A model generated the notes under the pieces. The model was given only the letters and a program-made list of their open reading frames with translations. It was not told the origin of the DNA and did not search any database. A DNA stretch of 64,000 nt, taken from contig CP050890.1 of the NCBI GenBank assembly GCA_016745215.1, forward strand, positions 7,767,001-7,831,000, read 5' to 3'. Below are positions 25,136 through 34,360 of the stretch, in pieces. Source of the stretch: Thiohalocapsa sp. PB-PSB1 (GTDB lineage: Bacteria > Pseudomonadota > Gammaproteobacteria > Chromatiales > Chromatiaceae). The position numbers and the translations under genes are program-made. Within the stretch, counting starts at the first letter, position 1. Each line of letters begins with the position of its first letter.

Positions 25136-27370
25136 TCAATTCTCCGTTGCCACCCTGAGCACTTCTTCAATGGTGGTGCGGCCGTCGGCGGCCTTGCGCA
25201 AGCCGTCCTGATACATACTCATCATGTCCTGGTCAATGGCGATACGCTGGATCTCCGTAGCAGTGGCGTGGGACAGCACGGCCTGTCGGATTTGGTCGCT
25301 CATCACCAACACCTCGGCAATCACCAGGCGTCCACGGTAGCCGGTGCCGTTGCATGCTTTACAACCGCCGGGATGATAAAGGGTAAGCCTGCTGTCGTCG
25401 ACCATCGGCAAGTGTAAAAAACGCGCCGCAACTTCCGGCATGGGCTCATAGGGCTGACGGCAGTCAGGACAGAGCCGCCGCACCAGGCGTTGTGCCAGAA
25501 TGCCGTTGATCGTGCTGGTGAGCAGATAATCTTCGACGCCCATGTCGAGTAGTCGGGTCACTCCGCTGGCGGCGTCGTTGGTGTGTAATGTCGACAGAAC
25601 CACGTGGCCTGTAAGGGCTGATTGTACGGCAATCCGCGCGGTTTCGACATCGCGCATTTCGCCGACCATGATGATATCCGGATCCTGGCGGACGATGGCC
25701 CGCAACGCATGAGCAAAGGTCATGCCAATGGCTGCCTTGACTGGAATCTGATTGATGCCGGGCACCTGATATTCCACCGGGTCTTCAACGGTGATGATCT
25801 TACGGTTCTCGGTGTTTAGGCGGCTCAATGCGGTGTAGAGAGTCGTGCTCTTGCCGCTGCCGGTCGGGCCGGTGACCAGAAAGATACCAAAAGGCTGTTC
25901 GAGCACTTCAAGTACGCGGTCGCGGGGCGGCCCGTCGAAGCCCAGGGCGTCGAAGTCGAAGCTGACGCTCTCTTTGTCGAGCAGGCGCATGACCACGCTT
26001 TCGCCGAACATGGTGGGCACGGTGGACACCCTTAAGTCCAGCTCTTTACCCTGTATGCGTACCGGGATGCGTCCGTCCTGTGGTAATCGGCGCTCGGCGA
26101 TATTAAGCTTGGACATGATCTTGACCCGCGAGATCACGGCCGCGGTGGAACGTACCGGCGGCGATTCCGATTCTTGCAAAATGCCGTCGATGCGGTAGCG
26201 CACCTTGAGTTCGTCGGCAAAGGGTTCGATATGAATGTCCGAGGCACGCATCTCGACCGCCCGCTGCATGATCTGATTGACCAAACGAATGACCGGTGCT
26301 TCGCTGGCTAGATCGCGTAAATGCTCGATGTCCTCCTCGCTGAAGTTGCCAAGATCAGCGTCCAGATCGGCCTCGGCATTCTCATCCTTGGGCTGTTCAT
26401 ATAGCCTTTCCAGGGCCGCATCGATCTCGCTGGACAAACCAATGCGCATGCGCACCGGCTGATCGGCAGCCATCTCAATGGCCTGTAATGCGTAGTCGTC
26501 CACCGGGTCGGCAACCGCGATCTCCAAGCCCTGTTGATCGGCGCGTAGGGGTAGGATGTGTGCGTCTTTGAGGAATCGGAGGCTCAAGTCACCGGTCGCA
26601 ATCGGCTCCTCCGGATAGCCTTCGCTACCGACGAGCTCCAGATCAAGCACCGATGCCATCGCTGCCGCCATGTCCCGGTCCGACACCAGACCTAGGCGCA
26701 CCAGCATAATGCGCAGCGGATCGCCGCTGTCTTCCGCAAGTTTACGAGCGCGCGCCAGATCGCCGTCGGTCAACTTTCCCCGCGTATGGAGATAATCGAG
26801 TACGCGTGCTTCCGGCGTTGTCGGGGCGACCGCGTTGTCGACAGCCAGCGGCGAGGACAGCGTTTCGGTTGGTTCGGGTGAATCATCGACGGGCGCAAAT
26901 GCCGCATCTGACGCTGGTGGGGCCAGCGGCGGTTGTGCGCTTTGACTAGCGTTGGGATGAGCGCTGGAGACCGAGTCGATCAAGATTTCGGCATCGGCTC
27001 GAACTTCGGCATCGGCAGCCGTGGTGGCATCCGGCTCGAGCCCCAGCAAGGCGATGGGTGCGACATCCGGTTCGGAGGCAGCGCGCGTTGACGGCGTCAC
27101 CGGCGCTGGCTCCGATGCCGGTACATCGTCTGGTCGATGCGCGGTTCCACCGGTTGGCGAGGCCAAGCTTGGCACCGACGGCGCTGGCGGTTGGTCGCTA
27201 CCAAAGTCGATATCGCCCAGATCGTCGTCCAACCCGAGCAGCGGCTCCTGGCGCTCAGGATGGAGATCCGGCAGGTCGATACCCAACTCGTTCAGATCCA
27301 GGTCCAGTTCGTCGACTGATGAGGTGTGGCCAGCAGTGGCTTTGTGATCAGTGCTAACGGATTCGTGCAT
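25136..27370 (-). CDS. gspE: Type II secretion assembly ATPase GspE with long acidic N-terminal extension
   Basis: A 744-residue ATPase. The first ~170 residues are acidic and Pro/Ala-rich low-complexity sequence, then an N1E domain (LTDGDLARARKLAEDSGDPLRIM), the catalytic core with Walker A GPTGSGKSTTLYTAL near residue 500, an Asp box and His box (ILSTLHTNDAASGVTRL), and a tetracysteine zinc site CPDC...CKAC near 633-672. Family members are usually about 500-600 residues, so the extension is unusual. It powers pseudopilus assembly. It is the first gene of the operon; no strong Shine-Dalgarno sequence precedes the ATG. Confidence 0.95.
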   Translation of the reverse strand: MHESVSTDHKATAGHTSSVDELDLDLNELGIDLPDLHPERQEPLLGLDDDLGDIDFGSDQPPAPSVPSLASPTGGTAHRPDDVPASEPAPVTPSTRAASEPDVAPIALLGLEPDATTAADAEVRADAEILIDSVSSAHPNASQSAQPPLAPPASDAAFAPVDDSPEPTETLSSPLAVDNAVAPTTPEARVLDYLHTRGKLTDGDLARARKLAEDSGDPLRIMLVRLGLVSDRDMAAAMASVLDLELVGSEGYPEEPIATGDLSLRFLKDAHILPLRADQQGLEIAVADPVDDYALQAIEMAADQPVRMRIGLSSEIDAALERLYEQPKDENAEADLDADLGNFSEEDIEHLRDLASEAPVIRLVNQIMQRAVEMRASDIHIEPFADELKVRYRIDGILQESESPPVRSTAAVISRVKIMSKLNIAERRLPQDGRIPVRIQGKELDLRVSTVPTMFGESVVMRLLDKESVSFDFDALGFDGPPRDRVLEVLEQPFGIFLVTGPTGSGKSTTLYTALSRLNTENRKIITVEDPVEYQVPGINQIPVKAAIGMTFAHALRAIVRQDPDIIMVGEMRDVETARIAVQSALTGHVVLSTLHTNDAASGVTRLLDMGVEDYLLTSTINGILAQRLVRRLCPDCRQPYEPMPEVAARFLHLPMVDDSRLTLYHPGGCKACNGTGYRGRLVIAEVLVMSDQIRQAVLSHATATEIQRIAIDQDMMSMYQDGLRKAADGRTTIEEVLRVATEN

Positions 27371-28157
27371 TGAATTCTATCGGAGTTTTGCCTGAGCTTT
27401 TCTGGAGTAACCTGTTACTTGCTGTCAGGTCACTATTGGGGCAGAGATGTTGAAAACATCGCTGTCAATGCCCGGAAAAAATTTAGAGTATACATGATGC
27501 TGGGATCTGGAGAGGCGCTGCATCAGTAGAATATTTGCCTGTTCGCCCAGGGTGAAGTTTGCTTCACGGATGATGTAAAAGGAGGGTGATGTAAAAGTGA
27601 TCCCACATTCCGCGCGCTCAGTGAAACCATTTACAGAATAATATCGCCCCATTTTTTCACAGTTCAGCAATTTTACTCAAGAAGGGAACCTTGAAAAATT
27701 GTGTTTTCGAGGCGCCAATCACGCGCTCACGGCACTATAACACGATGCGGGTACGATCGATACGCACCGTTTTCATATTGTTTGCAAACTCAGTCGAGAT
27801 TGGCGCAATAAGGCGTCTTTTGGCCGCCAAAGCGGCCTATTTTGCCGCTTTGCCCGTTTTTCAGGCGAGCGCGGGCGCAGCGACCTTAGGTTTGGTGAGC
27901 TGCAGGTAGCGCATCAGGCTGTAGGTCAAGATGTAAAAGGATGTAAAAGGACACCAAAAGGATGTAAAAGGAAGGATGTAAAAAGACACCCACTTTCAAG
28001 ATGTAAAAGGACAAGATGTAAAAGCAAGATGTAAAAAAAATGTAAAAGGACACCCACTTTGATTACGATGGTATAAAAAGATTGATTGTTTCCCTTCTCC
28101 GCGAAGTAAAATGGGTGTCTTTTTCCTTTTCTTTTCCTTTTTTCCTTTTTTCCTTTA
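27371..28157. other. Intergenic accessory DNA with transposase debris
   Basis: About 790 bp between gspE and the IS5-type element, holding no intact gene. On the minus strand around 27840-27930 a short frame spells ILTYSLMRYLQLTKPKV, which looks like the tail of a transposase, though it is too short to classify. Ten copies of ATGTAAAA occur between about 27570 and 28050. The gspE promoter must lie near 27370-27450, but no consensus is clear. Confidence 0.5.
27929..28060. repeat. Degenerate ATGTAAAAGGA array with GGACACCCAC motifs
   Basis: Eight copies of ATGTAAAA at irregular 10-25 bp spacing alternate with GACACCCACTTT (27985-27996 and 28050-28060). An inverted partner, ATGGGTGTCTTTTTCC, follows at about 28110-28127, making a long imperfect hairpin. 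The same GGACACCCAC core forms a perfect hairpin beside the other transposase at 62596-62633. Confidence 0.6.
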
Positions 28158-29150
28158 GAGACTGTATGGGAACTAAACCACTGATTTGGCGTCTAAAAAA
28201 TCTGAAAAATTAAACGATTTAATACGATTTTCCCTTTTTTATTCGGAGAAATCAAGATGACTTCAGATAATGTTCATACACCTGTACGCTATCCAAGTGA
28301 CCTGTCAGACGAAGAATAGGCAATCATCGAGCAAGTCTTGAACGAACTTGACCCGTATAAGATAGGGCGCCGCCGTGATTCGAATCTACGCGAGATTCTG
28401 AATGCCATTTTCTATTTGAATAAGACAGGCTGCCCTTGGCGTTATTTACCGAAAGATTTTCCTCCTTACACCCTTGTCAATTACTACTATGACAAGTGGA
28501 CACACAGTGGTTTGCTGGAGCAGATCAATGCAGAGCTACGGGCGCGTTTGCGCCAAGTGAAAGGCCGAAATCCCGATCCTAGTGGCGCCATCATTGATAG
28601 CCAAAGTGTCAAAGGGACACCGGAGTCATCGGTCGAATCCGACTTCGATGGTGGTAAGCTTGTCAAGGGCCGGAAGCGACATATCGTCGTTGATACAATA
28701 GGTTGCCTGCTTGTCGTCTACGTGCATGCAGCTAATGTGTATGACGGAAAAGCAGCTCGTGAAATTCTCACGCGTCTATTCGTGCTCCTGCAGAGTGTAA
28801 AGCATATTTGGGCTGATTGCGGCTATATGGGCAAAGAGCATTTTAATTGGGTATTATCTGAATTTAATTGCACCCTCGAGATTGTAAAGAGGCAGAAAAG
28901 AAAGAAAGGTTTTCATGTATTGCCGCGTCGCTGGGTCGTGGAGCGCACATTTGCTTGGCTTGGCCGGTCTCGTCGACTGAGTAAAGATTATGAAAGAGAA
29001 CCGAGATCAAGTGAGTCACAGGTCTATCTTGCATCGTCATGTTTATTGCTTCGTCAAATTTGTAATAATCAAATAGCTTATGAGTAGACTATTCGAATTT
29101 ATTGCGTTATTTAGGTCGAACATTAAAGAGAATAGTTTTCATACAGCGTC
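28158..29150 (+). mobile_element. IS5-family insertion sequence
   Basis: Imperfect terminal inverted repeats flank the transposase: GAGACTGTATGGGAACTA at 28158-28175 and, read from the right end inwards, GACGCTGTATGAAAACTA at 29133-29150 (14 of 18 match). Length is about 993 bp. No clear target duplication is visible. Its GC content is much lower than the flanking genes, which indicates foreign origin. Confidence 0.75.
28257..29087 (+). pseudogene. IS5-family DDE transposase with amber codon 21
   Basis: Reading from ATG 28257 gives MTSDNVHTPVRYPSDLSDEE, then TAG (28317-28319), then AIIEQVLNELDPYKIGRRRD and so on to 29087. Family members usually read DLSDEEW here, so a single TGG to TAG change explains the stop. 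The rest is intact, with DDE residues in IIDSQSVKG, WADCGYMG and VVERTFAW. A TTG at 28338 could restart translation without the first 27 residues. The element is therefore probably immobile on its own or dependent on readthrough or restart. Confidence 0.85.
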
Positions 29151-29190
29151 TTGGGCGGTGTCCTTTTCCTTTAACGTTTTCCTTTAACGA

Positions 29191-30415
29191 CGTAGGAAGC
29201 CCGCTTGCGGGCGACTCAGCGGACCGCCCGCAAGCGCCGCACCTCCCCCGAGCGACCTTCGATTCACCGCAGAGACCCAGAGAGCGCAGAGAAGAGGGCT
29301 GCATCTACCTTGGTCTCTCTGCGCACTCTGCGTCTCTGCGGTGAAATCCAACGCGTCGCCCGCAAGCGGGCTCCTACGAGCCGACAGGTGCTAACGACGT
29401 AGGAGCCCGCTTGCGGGCGACTCAGCGGACCGCCCGCAAGCGCCGCACCTCCCCCGAGCGACCTTCGATTCACCGCAGAGACCCAGAGAGCGCAGAGAAG
29501 AGGGCTGCATCTACCTTGGTCTCTTTGCGCACTCTGCGTTTCTGCGGTGAAATCCAACGCGTCGCCCGCAAGCGGGCTCCTACGAGCCAACGAGTGCTAA
29601 CGACGTAGGAGCCTGCTTGCGGGCGACCCAGCGGACCGCCCGCAAGCGCCGCATCTCCCCCGAGCGACCTTTGATTCACCGCAGAGGCGCAGAGAGCGCA
29701 GAGAAGAGGGCTGCATCTACCTTGGTCTCTCTGCGCACTCTGCGTCTCTGCGGTGAAATCCAACGCGTCGCCCGCAAGCGGGCTCCTACGAGCCAACGAG
29801 TGCTAACGACGTAGGAGCCCGCTTGCGGGCGATCCAGCGGACCGCCCGCAAGCGCCGCATCTCCCCCGAGCGACCTTCGATTCACCGCGGAGACGCAGAG
29901 AACGCAGAGAAGAAGGCCGCATCTACCTTGGTCTCTCTGCGCACTCTGCGTTTCTGCGGTGAAATCCAACGCGTCGCCCGCAAGCGGGCTCCTACGAGCC
30001 GACGGGTGCTAACGACGTAGGAGCCCGCTTGCGGGCGACCCAGCGGACCGCCCGCAAGCGCCGCGCCTCCCCCAAACGACCTTTGATTCACCGCAGAGAC
30101 GCAGAGACGCAAAGAAGAGGCTGCATCCGCCATGGCCCCTCTGCGCACTCTGCGTCTCTGCGGTGAAATCCAACGCGTCGCCCGCAAGCGGGCTCCTACG
30201 AGCCGACGGGTGCTAACGACGTAGGAGCCCGCTTGCGGGCGACCCAGCGGACCGGCCGCAAGCGCCGCATCTCCCCCGAGCGACCTTCGATTCACCGCAG
30301 AGACCCAGAGAGCGCAGAGAAGAGGCTGCATCCGCCATGGCCCCTCTGCGCACTCTGCGTCTCTGCGGTGAAATCCAACGCGTCGCCCGCAAGCGGGCTC
30401 CTACGAGCCGACGGG
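29191..30415. repeat. Six tandem copies of a ~206-bp nested-palindrome REP unit
   Basis: Units begin at 29191, 29398, 29604, 29810, 30016 and 30220 (spacing 207, 206, 206, 206 and 204). Each unit opens with CGTAGGAGCCCGCTTGCGGG and closes with its inverse (CCCGCAAGCGGGCTCCTACG). Inside lies a second palindrome, CACCGCAGAGACGCAGAG to CTCTGCGTCTCTGCGGTG. Adjacent units are joined by a ~20-bp spacer ending in TGCTAACGA. The outer motif belongs to the GTAGGAGC REP type known from Pseudomonas and relatives. Six-frame open frames through the array are by-products of the repeat. Confidence 0.9.
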
Positions 30416-30592
30416 AACGGCGGTGACGTTGGGATTCGTTCCTCATTCCTACCTACGGGCTTCTCATGACCGAATGGCATAGGGCGTTTTCTCTCTCGAT
30501 TCCGATTCCGATAGCGACCCCGACCCCGATTGCACTCCGCCGATGGCTGGATAGCGTTGTATAGGTTATTCATGAACCGCTACTTATTGAAT

Positions 30593-30737
30593 CTAGCGCA
30601 GCGGCGCGGATGTCCCGCTACCATTTCTGCTGTTTGTCGTTGTCGTACTTGCCCATCGTGGGTTATCGATGACGGCCACGATGATGAAAATGACAATGAC
30701 TGCAAACGGTCTCGCGACTTCCGCAGTAGAGCACTAG
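30593..30737 (-). repeat. MITE-like ~145-bp dispersed repeat, copy B
   Basis: An inverted copy of the family defined at 12224-12367, running from CTAGCGCAGCGGCGCGGATG to CGACTTCCGCAGTAGAGCAC. About 100 bp upstream (30500-30535) is a GATTCCGATTCCGATAGCGA stretch that also occurs, inverted, inside the 52135-52390 element. Confidence 0.8.
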
Positions 30738-30888
30738 GCTCCAGCCAGGCGCACTAAGCCCAAGGGAACTGCGTTGTACGCTCCTCGGATAGTCGAAATC
30801 TGCGCCAAATCCATGAACATCTCCTAGAATGCAGAAGGTACCCGTGGCCTGGCCGCGGGAATGACGATGAACAGCTGGAGATATCTTC

Positions 30889-31326
30889 ATGCACAAGATC
30901 GGTTCAGTCCGTTACACCGCCAGAGCCGCCCTGGCGGTATTCGCGATTCTGTGGATACAGGCTGGGGCAGCCCCGCCAACGAACGCCGTGGAGGTTCTCG
31001 AAGTCAAGGTTCTGGAGGCACTGGCGCCGCAGAACCAAGGAGATGATGTCGATATCCTGTATTCCATGGAAGTTTTATCGGTTATTCGCTCGGCTTCAGG
31101 AGTACAGACGGGTGAAACCATCAAGGTTCGCTCTTACGGACAGGGCAGGGAGCCTTTGGCGCGGGGCTGGGCCGGTACCGCCTATCTCAATCCAGACTCG
31201 GAGGCCGCCGACACGGACGACCAGCCCCGTTTCGTAACCGCCGCACAAGGCGAAGGTCTGGTGGAGTTTCCATCGGTTCCCGCATCTATGACGTTTACCC
31301 CGGAAGTGCCAAAGGGCGCACAATGA
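30889..31326 (+). CDS. Small secreted protein of unknown function
   Basis: A 145-residue protein with a signal peptide (a basic start, then ARAALAVFAILWIQAGAA). The mature part (VEVLEVKVLEALAPQ, then YSMEVLSVIRSASGVQTGETIKVRSY and GWAGTAYLNPD) looks like a small beta-rich domain with an OB-like strand pattern. I do not recognise a family. It stands alone between the repeat region and recD2, with GGAG 12-15 bases before its ATG. Confidence 0.6.
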   Translation: MHKIGSVRYTARAALAVFAILWIQAGAAPPTNAVEVLEVKVLEALAPQNQGDDVDILYSMEVLSVIRSASGVQTGETIKVRSYGQGREPLARGWAGTAYLNPDSEAADTDDQPRFVTAAQGEGLVEFPSVPASMTFTPEVPKGAQ

Positions 31327-32011
31327 TTCGACAATCGCTTGCGAACGGCTGATGTTTCGAATTGCCCGCACCTGCGCATTGATGCCGTTGGAACAGACTC
31401 CGCCGGACTGCCCTGAGGCTGCGGGGATGTTGCCTAGGTAGAAGGCCAACCTATTTACCCAGGATAACAGTTGGTCCACCGCTGGGACGCAGAGTACGCT
31501 GAGAAGAACATGCATTCGCCCGGACCCTTTGCGCACTCTGTGTCTCCGCGGGGAATCAAACTTCATGCTAGGTGATTCTAGGTTAGGCTGAACTTTCTGG
31601 ACGCATGTCACACTTTCCTCTTGTAAATCAGTTAATTAGAACATTTTATGGTTCATCCCTCTGCCTACATCTACCCGTCTGATTTGTTAACGGAAGCAAA
31701 AATCCAATTTTCATGCCTACATTTTGACCGTCCAAATTTCGTTTTTTATTAATAATTACAAATGGTTAGTTGCGAAATTTGGGCGATTCCAGGGGCAACT
31801 TCAACCTAACAGATTCCGGATTCTTGCCGTACCGTACGATGAAAGTCGGAAAACAATGGATGGATAGTTGTTTATTAGAGGCGGCACCCAGCTGCGGGAA
31901 GCCCGATCCGTCGCTGCTCGTCCGAATCCTTATTCCAGCTGACTGGTATCGATGCGCTCCCATCCGAGTTCCCAGAATGCAATCATCATGCGTTGGGATG
32001 AATTGTCGGCA
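31327..32011. other. Intergenic region with no gene
   Basis: About 685 bp. The first part contains a single diverged copy of the inner palindrome of the REP array (31476-31560); 31620-31790 is AT-rich. No coding frame is convincing. Confidence 0.6.
31476..31560. repeat. Solitary diverged copy of the CACCGCAGAGACGCAGAG palindrome
   Basis: CCACCGCTGGGACGCAGAG near the left end pairs with GCGCACTCTGTGTCTCC near the right end, the same inner hairpin that is repeated in the 29191-30415 array but without the flanking CGTAGGAGC REP arms. It suggests the inner and outer palindromes are separate elements. Confidence 0.7.
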
Positions 32012-34252
32012 TCAGGGCCCTTTAGGCGGCAGGTCGAACAGATCGCCGATTGGGGCCGAGGGTTCGAGCAGGCGCTGGCGCAGGCGTGTCAGACGTTGGC
32101 TGCCAATCCGTTTTACCGCCATGGCCAATGCATTGGTTTGTGCAAGCAATACCACCAAGCGTTTGCCGCGCGTGACGCCAGTGTAGAGCAGATTGCGCTG
32201 AAGTAGTCTGTAGTGCTGCATTGCCAGCGGAATGATCACTGCTGGATATTCCGAGCCCTGCGCCTTGTGTACGGTGGTCGCGTAGGCAAGAGCGATTTCG
32301 TCAAGCTCGTCGAATTCATAGTCGATGCCATGGCCGTCGAAATCGATACGCACTTGCCCCTCCTCGAGGTCGACCTGGAGGATATGGCCAATGTCGCCGT
32401 TGAAGACCTCTTTGTCGTAGTTATTGACCAATTGGATCACCTTGTCGCCAGCGATGTAGGTCCAGCCGAAGCGTTCGATGCGCGGTCCAGCGCTGCGGTT
32501 GAGCTGGCGCTGTAATTCCACGTTCAACGCTCGCGCGCCCAGGTTGCCGCGGTTCATCGGCGTGAGCACCTGCAGGTCACGCACCGGGTCCAGGCCGAAG
32601 CGATGCGGGATGCGCTCGATCACCACCCGGATCAGCCGCTCGTAGATCAGCTCAGGCGTCTTGCAAGGGATCAGGTAAAAATCGGTCTCGGGTTGATCCT
32701 CGCTCGATTCGGGCAGTTGCCCCTGATTGATGCGGTGGGCATTGACGATGATCCGCGAGGCGGTGGACTGGCGAAAGATCTCGGTCAATCGCACGCTCGG
32801 TACCCTGTTGGAGCCGATCAGGTCCGCCAGCACCGCGCCGGGTCCAACCGACGGCAGCTGATCTCTATCTCCCACCAGCAACAATGCGGCACGCGTTGGC
32901 ACGGCGCGTAATAACTGGTTCATGAGAACCGTGTCCACCATCGAGACCTCATCGACCACCACCAAGTCGGTTTGCAATGGGCTGTATTGATCGCGTTTGA
33001 AGCCTGGGATGCTCGGGTCGAATTCGAGTAATCGATGGATGGTCTTGGCATCGCGCCCGGTGGATTCCGAAAGCCGTTTGGCGGCCCGACCGGTGGGCGC
33101 GCACAGACAAACCTGAATGCCCTTGACCAGCAGAATGCGCAGAATCGAATTGATGACCGTGGTCTTGCCTACGCCAGGTCCGCCGGTAATGATTGTCAGT
33201 TTGCCATTGATGGTGCGGGCGATGGCGGTACGCTGGGAATCGGACAGGACAAGCCCTGTTTGGCGCTCCACCCAGGACAGGGCCTTGTCGGGATTGATCG
33301 AGCCCCAGGGCGGTGGATTGCGTGCGAGTCGCTCCAGACTCAGCGCGATGCCCTGCTCGGCACGCTGCAGTGGCGTCAGCAACAGCACCGGACGACCGTC
33401 GATTTCCTCTGCCACCAGGTTTTCTTCGGCCAATTCGGCATGAATTGCCGCATTGATGACAGCTAAGGGTATACCCAGTAAATGCGCCGCGGCGCCTGCC
33501 AGCTGGTCTGACCAGGCCGCGCAGTGGCCATCGTTGGCGATCTCCTGGAGCACATGCCGAACGCCGGCCTGCGCCCGGATCAGCGAGTCGGCCGGGATGC
33601 CAAGCCGCCGGGCAATGCTGTCCGCGGTCTTGAAGCCGATGCCATAGATATCGAGCGCCAGCCGGTAAGGGTTCTCCCGCACCCGTTGCACGGCTTGATC
33701 GCCGTAGGTCTTGTAAATGCGCACCGCGCGCGCGCTGCCGACGCCATGGGATTGCAAAAAGACCATGATCTCGCGAATGATTTTCTGCTCGGCCCAGGCA
33801 TCGGTGACGCGCCGTTGGCGTTTGCGACCAATGCCCGTGAGTGTCAGCAGTTGTTCCGGGTTGTCCTCGATGACGTCGAACACCCGCTCGCCAAAGGCTT
33901 GGACCAATTTATGTGCGAAATGCGGCCCTATACCCTTGACCATCCCGGAGCCCAGATAACGCTCAATGCCCTCCAATGTACTGGGCGGAATCACGCGCAG
34001 CTCCCTCGCCTTGAATTGCAGGCCATGCTGGCGGTCGTTGACCCAGCCGCCGCGGCATTCGATGTACTCGCCGGCCGTTATGCTGGCTGCGGAGCCGATC
34101 ACCGTGACCAGCTCGCGCTGCCCGCGCACCTTCACCCGTAGTACGCAAAACCCACTGTCGGCAGCGTGAAAGGTGACCCGCTCGACTGATCCGGCCAGGG
34201 ATTCCAGCGGCTGTCGATCGGCTGGCCGGGACGGTGGATTGAGTTGGTTCAT
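32012..34252 (-). CDS. recD2: ATP-dependent 5'-3' DNA helicase RecD2
   Basis: A 746-residue protein with the RecD2 layout: an N-terminal OB-like domain (SVERVTFHAADSGFCVLRV), helix-hairpin-helix repeats (MVKGIGPHFAHKLVQAFG; LLTLTGIGRKR; YGIGFKTADSIARRLG), then a superfamily-1 core with Walker A GGPGVGKTT, Walker B VVDEVSMVD, QLPSVGPGAVLADL and the final YATTVHKAQGSEYPAVI motif. It lacks RecB/RecC partners here, as expected for RecD2. The ATG at 34252 is preferred; an in-frame TTG at 34279 would add 9 residues. Confidence 0.95.
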   Translation of the reverse strand: MNQLNPPSRPADRQPLESLAGSVERVTFHAADSGFCVLRVKVRGQRELVTVIGSAASITAGEYIECRGGWVNDRQHGLQFKARELRVIPPSTLEGIERYLGSGMVKGIGPHFAHKLVQAFGERVFDVIEDNPEQLLTLTGIGRKRQRRVTDAWAEQKIIREIMVFLQSHGVGSARAVRIYKTYGDQAVQRVRENPYRLALDIYGIGFKTADSIARRLGIPADSLIRAQAGVRHVLQEIANDGHCAAWSDQLAGAAAHLLGIPLAVINAAIHAELAEENLVAEEIDGRPVLLLTPLQRAEQGIALSLERLARNPPPWGSINPDKALSWVERQTGLVLSDSQRTAIARTINGKLTIITGGPGVGKTTVINSILRILLVKGIQVCLCAPTGRAAKRLSESTGRDAKTIHRLLEFDPSIPGFKRDQYSPLQTDLVVVDEVSMVDTVLMNQLLRAVPTRAALLLVGDRDQLPSVGPGAVLADLIGSNRVPSVRLTEIFRQSTASRIIVNAHRINQGQLPESSEDQPETDFYLIPCKTPELIYERLIRVVIERIPHRFGLDPVRDLQVLTPMNRGNLGARALNVELQRQLNRSAGPRIERFGWTYIAGDKVIQLVNNYDKEVFNGDIGHILQVDLEEGQVRIDFDGHGIDYEFDELDEIALAYATTVHKAQGSEYPAVIIPLAMQHYRLLQRNLLYTGVTRGKRLVVLLAQTNALAMAVKRIGSQRLTRLRQRLLEPSAPIGDLFDLPPKGP

Positions 34253-34360
34253 GGGTCGTTTGTCGGCGAGTATCGGCAAAGCCTAACGTGGGATGTGCTT
34301 GGCGCGAAAAACGATCATGGGCAGCTGAGCAAGCAGATCATCCGATATTGGAGGGGCAAC

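Noticed and set aside
29264..30331. Several 65-150-codon open frames, repeating similar peptides, in the tandem array
   Set aside because: They are created by the palindromic repeat itself and appear on both strands in each unit; there are no ribosome sites.
29191..30415. Possible CRISPR or gene-cassette array
   Set aside because: Units are ~206 bp and almost identical throughout, with no variable spacers and no attC-type ends.
30530..30757. 75-codon frame whose peptide resembles one at 59627-59815
   Set aside because: The similarity comes from shared MITE-like DNA; the two peptides extend into unrelated flanks and lack start signals.
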